NCBI GenBank assembly: GCA_003487005.1
Contig: DNFG01000359.1
Span: 1-8,601, forward strand
Length of the DNA: 8,601 bases
DNA from: Bryobacterales bacterium
GTDB taxonomy: Bacteria; Acidobacteriota; Terriglobia; Bryobacterales; Bryobacteraceae
Reading direction: 5' to 3'
The notes beneath the pieces are model-generated. The model did no database searches. It was not told where the DNA came from and worked only from the letters and a program-made list of their open reading frames with translations. This document shows, one piece after another, positions 1 to 5,865 of the stretch. Position 1 is the first letter of the stretch. Each line of letters begins with the position of its first letter. Both the position numbers and the translations under genes were made by a program.

Positions 1-39
1 GCCCCCATTAATGGCGGAGAGCCAGCGGGAACTGGGGGC
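1..39 (-). terminator. Inverted repeat downstream of tRNA-Gln, possible terminator cut by the window edge
   Basis: Positions 1-7 (GCCCCCA) and 33-39 (TGGGGGC) form a perfect 7-bp inverted repeat. Inside it, 12-15 (TGGC) and 21-24 (GCCA) form a second small stem with a 5-nt loop. On the minus strand this structure follows the tRNA 3' end by about 22 nt, where a tRNA terminator would be expected. Whether a T-tract follows cannot be seen because the window ends. It could equally be a structured piece of a neighbouring gene. Confidence 0.25.
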
Positions 40-61
40 GGGGAATCAGGGTTTGGGCGGT

Positions 62-135
62 TGGCTCCCCGGCATGGATTCGAACCACGATTCACGGCTC
101 CAAAGGCCGCTGTCCTACCATTAGACGACCGGGGA
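62..135 (-). tRNA. tRNA-Gln (anticodon UUG), CCA encoded
   Basis: Read on the minus strand, the 74 nt fold into a full cloverleaf. A 7-bp acceptor stem (TCCCCGG with CCGGGGA) encloses a 4-bp D stem, a 5-bp anticodon stem (GCGGC/GCCGT) with loop CTTTGGA, a 4-nt variable region and a 5-bp T stem (CGTGG/CCATG) with loop TTCGAAT. U33 is present and the anticodon TTG lies at 101-103, so the tRNA reads CAA and, by wobble, CAG glutamine codons. The discriminator base is G at 65 and CCA is encoded at 62-64. A -10-like TAAACT at 149-144 sits at a suitable distance upstream, but no good -35 is visible. The gene is divergent from the monooxygenase gene, with 48 bp between them. Confidence 0.96.
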
Positions 136-183
136 TCTCCTCCAGTTTAGCAAGACGGTCGCACGTTGCATAATGGGGGCACC

Positions 184-489
184 ATGTTGATTGTTCACGT
201 TCATGTTCATGTTCGGGCGGAGGCCGTTGAGGCCTTTATCGATGCCACACTTACCAACGCTCGGGCGAGTGTTCAGGAGCCAGGCATTGCCCGGTTCGAC
301 TTGATCCAACAGACGGATGACCCGCAACGCTTCCTCCTGCAAGAGGTCTATCGGACGCCTGGGGCGCCCGCGGCGCACAAGGAAACCGCGCACTATGCCC
401 TCTGGCGTGACACGGTTGCGCCGATGATGGCATCTCCGCGAACGGCGGTCAGGTATGAGAATCTGTTCCCGGAGGACGCGCGTTGGTAA
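184..489 (+). CDS. LsrG/ABM-type small monooxygenase (putative quinol monooxygenase)
   Basis: A 101-residue protein, the usual size for a single antibiotic-biosynthesis-monooxygenase (ABM) ferredoxin-like domain. Family-like features are the N-terminal beta strand, the stretch [15 protein letters not shown] (residues 29-43), the [18 protein letters not shown] segment (54-71) with H65, H70 and Y71, and the conserved tail ending NLFPEDARW. The closest characterised relatives in form are LsrG (AI-2 phosphate processing) and YgiN-type quinol monooxygenases, which work as cytoplasmic dimers without cofactor. The substrate here is unknown. Residues 4-10 alternate Val and His (VHVHVHV), placing H5, H7 and H9 on one face of the first strand. 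The ATG at 184 is preferred over an in-frame TTG at 166 because GGGGG at 175-179 precedes it, although the spacing is short. The stop overlaps the start of the downstream dehydrogenase by 7 nt, so the two are probably co-translated. Confidence 0.85.
   Translation: MLIVHVHVHVRAEAVEAFIDATLTNARASVQEPGIARFDLIQQTDDPQRFLLQEVYRTPGAPAAHKETAHYALWRDTVAPMMASPRTAVRYENLFPEDARW
193..216 (+). repeat. Hexamer repeat GTTCAY, four tandem units within the coding sequence
   Basis: Four adjacent hexamers (GTTCAC, GTTCAT, GTTCAT, GTTCGG) encode the Val-His repeats near the N-terminus of the monooxygenase. The repeat is in frame, and a two-residue expansion or contraction would keep the frame. It most likely reflects selection for an alternating beta strand rather than a mobile or regulatory repeat. 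Confidence 0.6.
471..485 (+). promoter_or_regulatory. Shine-Dalgarno site that fixes a TTG start
   Basis: GGAGGA at 471-476 lies 6 nt before the TTG at 483. No ATG or GTG in this frame lies closer to the conserved N-terminus of the dehydrogenase, so this strong site supports TTG initiation. The site lies inside the end of the upstream monooxygenase gene. Confidence 0.75.
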
Positions 490-1622
490 CTTCCTTCGAG
501 TTCGCCACGGCAACCCGCATTGTGTTCGGACCGGGGACGGTCCGGCAGGTGGGCGCGGCGGCGAGTGCGCTGGGGCGCCGGCCTCTGTTGGTGACCGGCG
601 GATCGGCGGGGCGCGTATCCGCACTCGGGCTCGACGGCGAACGGCTGTCCATCACCGGCGAGCCGACCATTCCCGCCATCCGCGACGCCGTCGCCGCGGC
701 GAGGGAAGCCGGCTGTGATGTGGTTGTAGCCGCCGGCGGCGGATCCGTGATCGATGCCGGCAAGGCCATTGCGGCACTGGTTCCGAATCCGGAAGACGTG
801 CTGGCCTATCTGGAGGTGATTGGCGAGGGTCAACCGCTCACCCACCCGCCCCTGCCGTTCATCGCGGTACCGACCACCGCGGGCACCGGCGCGGAAGTCA
901 CCCGGAATGCCGTGCTGGGAGCGCCGGAACAGGGTGTGAAAGTGAGTCTGCGCAGTCCCTTGATGTTGCCCAGGCTGGCCGTGATCGACCCTGAACTCAC
1001 GCTCACTGTGCCGCCCGCGGTGACGGCCGCGACCGGCCTGGACGCGCTCACACAACTGATTGAGCCTTGGGTGTCTCCGCGCGCGAACCCTTTGACGGAC
1101 GCGTTCTGCCTGGACGGGATCCGGCGCGTCGCCGTGGCCTTGCCGCGCGCGTTTCATCATCCCGGGGACCTCTCCGCGCGGACGGACATGGCGCTGGCGG
1201 CGTTGTACGGCGGTCTCGCACTGGCCAATGCCGGTCTTGGGGCGGTGCATGGATTCGCGTCGCCGGTGGGCGGCCAGTTCGACGCGCCGCACGGGGCGGT
1301 CTGCGCGGCGCTTCTGCCGCACGTGATCCGGGCGAATGTGGCGGCGCTGCGGAGCCGGGATTCCGGGTGCGAATCGCTGCGGCGCTATGGCGTGTTGACC
1401 GACATCCTCGGAGAGGATCCGGCCGCGTTCAGCCTGCGGCTGTCGGTTGACCTCGGTATTTCACCGTTGAGCGAGTATGGCATCACGCCCGCCCATGTTC
1501 CCGGGTTGTGCCGCAAGGCGATGGATGCTTCCAGCATGAAGGCGAATCCGATCCGCCTCACACAGGAAGAACTCGAGGCGATTCTGACGGCCGCGCTGGG
1601 CCCGGGTCGTCAGCCATCGTGA
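483..1622 (+). CDS. Iron-containing alcohol dehydrogenase family oxidoreductase
   Basis: A 379-residue protein with the family layout: an N-terminal dinucleotide-binding domain and a C-terminal all-helical metal domain. It has GGGS at 85-88 followed by VID, and [11 protein letters not shown] at 130-140, both hallmarks of group III (Fe/Zn) alcohol dehydrogenases and maleylacetate reductases. In FucO-type enzymes the metal is held by one Asp and three His. Here D187, H256 and H270 remain, but the second ligand (the His of DALTH) is Q191. The further histidine of the HGMAH motif is S260. The protein probably performs NAD(P)-linked oxidation or reduction of a small alcohol, aldehyde or keto acid in the cytoplasm; the substrate is unknown. 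It overlaps the monooxygenase gene by 7 nt and its TGA overlaps the next GTG start, so the three genes look like a coupled operon. A maleylacetate reductase-like role is possible. Confidence 0.9.
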   Translation: MVTSFEFATATRIVFGPGTVRQVGAAASALGRRPLLVTGGSAGRVSALGLDGERLSITGEPTIPAIRDAVAAAREAGCDVVVAAGGGSVIDAGKAIAALVPNPEDVLAYLEVIGEGQPLTHPPLPFIAVPTTAGTGAEVTRNAVLGAPEQGVKVSLRSPLMLPRLAVIDPELTLTVPPAVTAATGLDALTQLIEPWVSPRANPLTDAFCLDGIRRVAVALPRAFHHPGDLSARTDMALAALYGGLALANAGLGAVHGFASPVGGQFDAPHGAVCAALLPHVIRANVAALRSRDSGCESLRRYGVLTDILGEDPAAFSLRLSVDLGISPLSEYGITPAHVPGLCRKAMDASSMKANPIRLTQEELEAILTAALGPGRQPS

Positions 1623-2530
1623 TCAAGGGTATCAACTACCCTTGGATGGACTATGGCTGGGACTTTGGGGTCCCTCCCAGCGGGTGGACGGGCGGTCAGG
1701 GGCCTGAGGAGTTCCGGGCTGCGCGGCGCGCACGGATTGCCGCGGATTTGCGCCGCCTGGCGGGCGAGGGCTTCAGCGTGGTCCGCTGGTTTGTGCTGGC
1801 CGATGGTCTGGGCCTTCCGGCTGAGTGGGAGGACGAGGCGATCCGGCCGTTGGTCTCCGATTTTGAGGCGTTACTGGCGCAGTGTGAGCAGGCCGGGGTC
1901 CGATTGCTGCCCTCGTTGCTCGATTTCCACTGGTGTCTACCCGCGGTTACGGCAGGACCCGGGTTGTTGAAGGGCGGCCGTGCGCGGGTGATCCGCGATT
2001 CGGAGAGGCGGCGCTCCTTTATGGACCAAGTGCTGAACCCGCTATTGGAGGTCTCACGGACGCGCCGGGCCAGCATCTTCGCCTGGGAGGTAATGAACGA
2101 ACCGGAATGGGTGACCCGGGAAAGGACGTGGCGATTCTGGGAGCGTCTGTTCCCCGGTCGCCGGACGGTGCCGCTCCCAGCCATGCAGGCATTTCTGCGC
2201 GAGGCCGTTCAGCGGATCAATGGCGCCGGTTTTGTCTCGACCATCGGCTGGGCCCATTGGCGCACAATCCGCGACTGGAAGACGGAGGGCTGGGGCATTG
2301 GGCTGCAGCAATTCCACTACTACGGACAGGCGCGGAGGCCGCTGCCGCCTGCCGGGGCAGTGTGCAGCGGGCCCTGTCTCGTCGGGGAGTTCGCCTCCGC
2401 GCCTGATCCGGCATGGCCGGACGGTGCAAGGAATCTGGAGGAGCGTCTGCGGCGGATCGAAGACGCCGGCTACACCGGAGCGCTGGTCTGGTCGCTGAAC
2501 GCAACCGACCCGTTCAGCCGTGCCGGATGA
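1619..2530 (+). CDS. Cytoplasmic GH5-like (clan GH-A) glycoside hydrolase
   Basis: A 303-residue TIM-barrel protein. The N-terminus [16 protein letters not shown] resembles the first strand of clan GH-A enzymes, and FSVVRWFVLADG (residues 52-63) the second. The WEVMNEPEW segment contains N160-E161-P162, the strand-4 Asn-Glu pair whose Glu is the expected acid/base. E257 in LVGEFAS is the likely strand-7 nucleophile. H233 and Y235 (FHYY) and W291 fall where substrate-contact residues usually lie. No signal peptide, membrane segment or carbohydrate-binding module is seen, so the protein should act inside the cell on an imported or internal glycoside. The specificity (glucan, mannan or other) cannot be read. 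The GTG at 1619 is chosen because it overlaps the upstream TGA (GTGA) and starts right at the conserved strand. An earlier ATG at 1508 would add 37 non-homologous-looking residues lying over the dehydrogenase. The 3' end overlaps the opposing YchF gene by 17 bp. Confidence 0.85.
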   Translation: MIKGINYPWMDYGWDFGVPPSGWTGGQGPEEFRAARRARIAADLRRLAGEGFSVVRWFVLADGLGLPAEWEDEAIRPLVSDFEALLAQCEQAGVRLLPSLLDFHWCLPAVTAGPGLLKGGRARVIRDSERRRSFMDQVLNPLLEVSRTRRASIFAWEVMNEPEWVTRERTWRFWERLFPGRRTVPLPAMQAFLREAVQRINGAGFVSTIGWAHWRTIRDWKTEGWGIGLQQFHYYGQARRPLPPAGAVCSGPCLVGEFASAPDPAWPDGARNLEERLRRIEDAGYTGALVWSLNATDPFSRAG

Positions 2531-3587
2531 CGAGCACGTCGCCGTCCTTCACGATGTACTCCTTGCCTTCCAGTCGCAACAGGCCCTTCTCGCGGACGCC
2601 CGGGTAGCCATTATGCTCGACCAGCGCCTGCCAGTTGACCACCTCGGCGCGGATGAATTTCTTTTCAAAGTCCGAGTGAATCGCCCCGGCGGCTTTCGGC
2701 GCCGTGGAATTGATCGGCACGGTCCAGGCGCGGACCTCTGTCTCGCCAGCGGTGAGAAAGCTCATCAATCCGAGTACCCGGTATGTGGCGTTGATGAGAC
2801 GATGCAGACCGGAGTCGGGTAGTCCATAGCTGGCGAGATACTCCGCGGCCTCGGCCGCGGACAGTTCCACCAATTCGGCCTCAATATTGCCGCAAATGGC
2901 CGCCACATCGGCTCCGGGCCGCGTGGGCAGCAGTTTATCGCGGTATTCCTGCTCGACCGCAGAGAGCCGCGAAGCATCTTCCTCCCCCAGGTTCAAGACA
3001 TACAGAATCGGTTTCAGCGAGAGAAACTGGAAGCCGCGCAGGCGCTTCTCGTCTTCACCTTCGAGCGTGAGGGTCCGCAGCGGGCGGTTCTCTTCGAGGC
3101 ACGCGTGAGCCTGCTGCAGGAGTTCGTACTCGCGGTCGAGGCCCGGATCCTTGATCTTCTTGCGATCCTTTTCCAGCCGTTCGAGACGTTTCTCTACCAC
3201 AACCAGATCGGACAGGATCAACTCAGTATCGACATCGTCGATATCACGCTCGGGGTTCACGTCGCCCTTCTCGTGCGGAATCGAATCGGAGTCGAACACA
3301 CGCACAACATGAGCGATGGCGTCGGCGACGCGCAGGCTGGCCAGGTAGGAAGGCTCGCGCAGGGTCTCCTTGCTGATCGAGGGGAAATCGAAATACTCCA
3401 GGGAGGCGTGAGTCACCTTGGGTGGATCGAAGATCCGGGCGAGCGCCTCGAGGCGCGGATCCGGCACCTTGGTCACGCCGGCGCGGGCCTCCATGGTACC
3501 CATCCGGGTGGACTCGTGGACTCCGGTCAGAATGGTGAACAGACTGGTCTTGCCCACCATGGGCAGACCGACTATCGCGGTTTTCAT
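2514..3587 (-). CDS. Divergent YchF/Obg-like NTPase with TGS domain
   Basis: A 357-residue protein, close to the roughly 363 of YchF/OLA1, a ribosome-associated P-loop NTPase that prefers ATP. The P-loop GLPMVGKT (7-14) replaces the usual Asn with M10. The normal G3 motif (DIAGLV) is replaced by DFPSIS at 67-72, so the DxxG glycine is absent. The middle keeps ADAIAHVVRVF (88-98) and a charged helical hairpin with DLVVVEKRLERLEK (127-140). The fourth motif KPILYVLNLGEE (192-203) retains the NxxE form typical of YchF. The TGS domain fills about 275-357 and is well conserved (AGETEVRAWT, TAPKAAGAIHSDFEKKFIRAE, EGKEYIVKDGDVL). The ATG at 3587 has AAGGAA at 3603-3598, 10 nt away. It follows the moxR gene by 24 bp on the same strand and is probably co-transcribed. 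Nucleotide hydrolysis may be altered or lost; this is inferred from motifs only. Confidence 0.88.
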   Translation of the reverse strand: MKTAIVGLPMVGKTSLFTILTGVHESTRMGTMEARAGVTKVPDPRLEALARIFDPPKVTHASLEYFDFPSISKETLREPSYLASLRVADAIAHVVRVFDSDSIPHEKGDVNPERDIDDVDTELILSDLVVVEKRLERLEKDRKKIKDPGLDREYELLQQAHACLEENRPLRTLTLEGEDEKRLRGFQFLSLKPILYVLNLGEEDASRLSAVEQEYRDKLLPTRPGADVAAICGNIEAELVELSAAEAAEYLASYGLPDSGLHRLINATYRVLGLMSFLTAGETEVRAWTVPINSTAPKAAGAIHSDFEKKFIRAEVVNWQALVEHNGYPGVREKGLLRLEGKEYIVKDGDVLVIRHG

Positions 3588-3611
3588 CGTGCAGTCATTC
3601 CTTGTGCAAAC

Positions 3612-4571
3612 TTAGAGAGGGACCTCGACCCGGCTCAGGATCTCGTCGAGGATGCGTTCGGCGGCATCACCGCCACGGGCGCTCAGCGCGGCACGCTGGT
3701 GCAGCACGACGCGGTGGGCAAAAACCGGTCCCGCCAGGCGCTTGATGTCGTCCGGCAGGACATATTCACGGGCTTCGAGCGCGGCCAGAGCCTGGGCGGC
3801 GCGGTACAGCGACTGGGCGGCGCGCGGACTCACCCCCAGCGAAAGCGATTCATGCCGACGCGTCGCTTCCACTATGGCCAGCATGTAATCCACCAGAGCG
3901 TCGTCCACCCGAATCTCCTCCACCGCCCCCTGCAGGCCGATCAGTTCGTCGGGACTCAGGACGGTGGAGACTGCCGCCTCCATGCCGGAGCGGTGGTTGC
4001 GGACGATCTCGCGCTCACTCGCCGCATCCGGGTATCCGATGCGGAGGCGCATTAGGAAACGGTCAAGCTGCGACTCCGGCAGCGGGTAGGTTCCGTGGTG
4101 CTCCACGGGGTTTTGCGTGGCGATCACGAGGAACGGGTCAGCCATTTTCAGTGTGCGGCCGTCGATCGAGATCTGGCGCTCGTTCATCACCTCGAGCAGC
4201 GCCGATTGGGTCTTCGGCGTGGCCCGGTTGATTTCGTCCGCGAGCAGGAAGTTCGTGAACACCGGGCCTGGTTTGAACTCGAACGCGCCAGTCTTCGCGT
4301 TGTAGATCGTGACTCCGAGGATGTCGCCAGGCAGCATGTCGGACGTGCATTGCACGCGCTGGAATCCGCAATTGACCGAACGGGAGAGCGCGTGCGCCAG
4401 CGTCGTCTTGCCGACCCCCGGTACATCCTCGATCAACAGATGGCCACGGGCCAGCAAACAGACGAGGCTCAGGCGGACCACCTCGGCCTTGCCCCGGAGG
4501 ACACTGCCGATAGAGGCTTCCAGTTCCGGCAACTTCGAGGTCAGGGAAACGAATATCTCGGATTCCGCCAT
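3612..4571 (-). CDS. MoxR-family AAA+ ATPase
   Basis: A 319-residue protein matching the full length of MoxR ATPases, which act as cytoplasmic chaperones for assembly or metal insertion, usually with a VWA-domain partner. Walker A is DVPGVGKTT (49-57, K55) and Walker B is LLADE (109-113). The segment between them carries the family signature QCTSDMLPGDILG (74-86). Sensor 1 is ATQNP (151-155), the presumed arginine finger is R171 in ESQLDRF, and sensor 2 is GVSPRA (246-251). The C-terminal lid domain runs from about 200. The usual downstream DUF58 and VWA genes are missing; a YchF-like gene follows instead. The ATG at 4571 has no good ribosome-binding site, and a -10-like TATCAT at 4585-4580 would place transcription start almost at the ATG. 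A leaderless transcript is therefore possible. Confidence 0.94.
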   Translation of the reverse strand: MAESEIFVSLTSKLPELEASIGSVLRGKAEVVRLSLVCLLARGHLLIEDVPGVGKTTLAHALSRSVNCGFQRVQCTSDMLPGDILGVTIYNAKTGAFEFKPGPVFTNFLLADEINRATPKTQSALLEVMNERQISIDGRTLKMADPFLVIATQNPVEHHGTYPLPESQLDRFLMRLRIGYPDAASEREIVRNHRSGMEAAVSTVLSPDELIGLQGAVEEIRVDDALVDYMLAIVEATRRHESLSLGVSPRAAQSLYRAAQALAALEAREYVLPDDIKRLAGPVFAHRVVLHQRAALSARGGDAAERILDEILSRVEVPL

Positions 4572-4578
4572 CTCAGTT

Positions 4579-4597
4579 TATGATAGCGTTGACGCTA
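4579..4597. promoter_or_regulatory. Divergent moxR/gdh control region: -10-like hexamer and 14-bp inverted repeat
   Basis: The 44-bp spacer between moxR and gdhA contains TATGAT (4579-4584, plus strand), one base from the sigma-70 -10 consensus. It would give a start near 4590 and a leader of about 25 nt. The adjoining sequence is a perfect inverted repeat: TAGCGT (4584-4589), TG, ACGCTA (4592-4597). A repressor bound here would cover the gdhA transcription start and could also affect moxR. No -35 consensus is visible for either direction. Six-base arms arise by chance about twice in a window of this size, so position is the main argument. Confidence 0.4.
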
Positions 4598-4605
4598 CCC
4601 AGATC

Positions 4606-4618
4606 GGAGGAATCGATG
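4606..4618 (+). promoter_or_regulatory. Shine-Dalgarno site setting the gdhA start
   Basis: GGAGG at 4606-4610 lies 5 nt before the ATG at 4616. This favours that ATG over an upstream in-frame ATG at 4580, which has no such site and would start inside the promoter-like region. Confidence 0.75.
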
Positions 4619-5845
4619 AAAGCGACAGAATCAGGCGCCCGCAACTTCCAACGGGCCGCGGATATCCTTGGGCTCGAACCCTCCATTCGCCAGCGCCTGC
4701 TGACCCCGTACCGCGAGGTCAAAGTCGAATGCCCCCTGCTTCGAGATGATGGCAGCGTGGCCACCTTCGTCGGCTACCGGGTTCAGCACGACCAGTCCCG
4801 CGGGCCGATGAAGGGCGGAATCCGGTTCCATCCCGAAGCCGACGAGGACGAGGTGACTGCGCTGGCCACCGCCATGACCTGGAAGACCGCTGTCGCCGGA
4901 CTGCCCTACGGGGGCGCCAAAGGCGGCATTGCCGTCGATCCCGCCACGCTCAGCCGTTCCGAACTGGAACGGCTGTCCCGCGTCTTCGTCCAGCGCCTCC
5001 ATGATGTCATCGGGCCCAATGTCGACATTCCGGGGCCTGACATGGGCACCAACGCCACCGTCATGGGCTGGATGGCCGACGAGTACTCGAAATACCATGG
5101 CTGGACCCCCGGCGTCGTCACGGGCAAACCCCTTGATCTGGGCGGATCTGAAGGCCGTGTGGCCGCCACCGGCCGCGGGCTTGTCCTCGGCGCCGAATGT
5201 CTCTTTGCCGACGAGCATCGCCTGATTTCAGACTTTACGTACGCGATTCAGGGCTTTGGCAACGTCGGCATCTGGGCTGCCCGGCTGATTCATGAGCGGG
5301 GCGGCCGCATTACCGCTGTGAGCGACGTCACCGGCGCCCTCCGCAACCCACACGGCCTTGATGTCACTGCTCTGATTGATCACACCCGCCAGAACGGCAG
5401 TATCCAGGGCTTCCCGGACGCCGAACCGTTCACCGGAGCCGACCTGATCGCCGAGAATGTCGACGTGCTGATTCCGGCTGCGCTCGGCGGAGTCATCACC
5501 CGCGAAAACGCGCACCGGATCCGGGCGCGCTACATCCTCGAAGGCGCCAATGGACCCACCGACGCCGATGCCGACGAAGTTCTCGCCGCTCAGGGCATCA
5601 TCGTTCTTCCCGATATCTTCGCCAATGCCGGAGGCGTCACCGTCAGCTATTTCGAGTGGGTCCAGAACCTGCAGAACTACTACTGGGATGAAACCCGGGT
5701 CAACGAAGAACTCAAACGTACGATCCAGAAGGCCTGGCGCGACCTCCGGGCCACTGCCAATGAACTCGCCTGCGACCTCCGCACCGCCGCCTATGTCCTT
5801 GCTGTCCGCCGCGTCTGGCGCGCCACCGAGCAGCGCGGCAGTTGA
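4616..5845 (+). CDS. gdhA: Glutamate dehydrogenase (Glu/Leu/Phe/Val dehydrogenase family)
   Basis: A 409-residue cytoplasmic oxidoreductase, typical of the hexameric approximately 410-residue class, interconverting glutamate and 2-oxoglutarate plus ammonia. The N-terminal substrate domain contains GPMKGGIRF (63-71, K66), MTWKTAVAGLPYGGAKGG (87-104, K90 and catalytic-type K102) and GPDMGTN (140-146) with the catalytic-type D142. The nucleotide-binding domain has the Rossmann motif GFGNVG (213-218). The C-terminal signature SYFEWVQN (344-351) is also conserved. I cannot decide NAD versus NADP use; D237 in AVSDVTGA near the end of the second Rossmann strand slightly favours NAD. Homology to leucine or phenylalanine dehydrogenases is less likely because of length and motif match. 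It stands alone, divergent from moxR and convergent with the regulator gene with a 10-bp gap. Expression may be controlled at the inverted repeat just upstream. Confidence 0.95.
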   Translation: MKATESGARNFQRAADILGLEPSIRQRLLTPYREVKVECPLLRDDGSVATFVGYRVQHDQSRGPMKGGIRFHPEADEDEVTALATAMTWKTAVAGLPYGGAKGGIAVDPATLSRSELERLSRVFVQRLHDVIGPNVDIPGPDMGTNATVMGWMADEYSKYHGWTPGVVTGKPLDLGGSEGRVAATGRGLVLGAECLFADEHRLISDFTYAIQGFGNVGIWAARLIHERGGRITAVSDVTGALRNPHGLDVTALIDHTRQNGSIQGFPDAEPFTGADLIAENVDVLIPAALGGVITRENAHRIRARYILEGANGPTDADADEVLAAQGIIVLPDIFANAGGVTVSYFEWVQNLQNYYWDETRVNEELKRTIQKAWRDLRATANELACDLRTAAYVLAVRRVWRATEQRGS

Positions 5846-5865
5846 TCCTCCCGCTTCAGCGAGGA
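5846..5865. terminator. Small imperfect hairpin between convergent genes
   Basis: Between and just inside the facing 3' ends, TCCT (5846-5849) can pair with AGGA (5862-5865) and CGCT (5852-5855) with AGCG (5858-5861), with a 2-nt bulge and a very tight loop. No T-tract follows on the plus strand. It is at best a weak bidirectional terminator. Confidence 0.2.

Noticed and set aside
62..135. tRNA-Gln as an integration site of a genomic island
   Set aside because: No integrase gene and no repeat of the tRNA 3' end was seen within the window.
393..1322. Minus-strand open frame of 309 codons opposite the dehydrogenase
   Set aside because: It is Arg/Gly/His-rich, low in recognisable motifs and lies antisense to a gene with clear family motifs; typical of high-GC shadow frames.
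1508..1618. Upstream ATG start for the glycosidase
   Set aside because: The extra 37 residues lie over the dehydrogenase gene, look like frame-shifted translation, and precede the GTGA overlap start that begins at the conserved first strand.
3105..4055. Plus-strand open frame of 316 codons opposite moxR and ychF
   Set aside because: It crosses the boundary between two well-supported genes on the other strand and shows no family motif or ribosome-binding site.
4589..4594. TTGACG as a -35 box for gdhA
   Set aside because: A -10 box 16-18 nt downstream would fall on the Shine-Dalgarno site and start codon, and no TATAAT-like hexamer is there. The hexamer is better explained as the centre of the inverted repeat.
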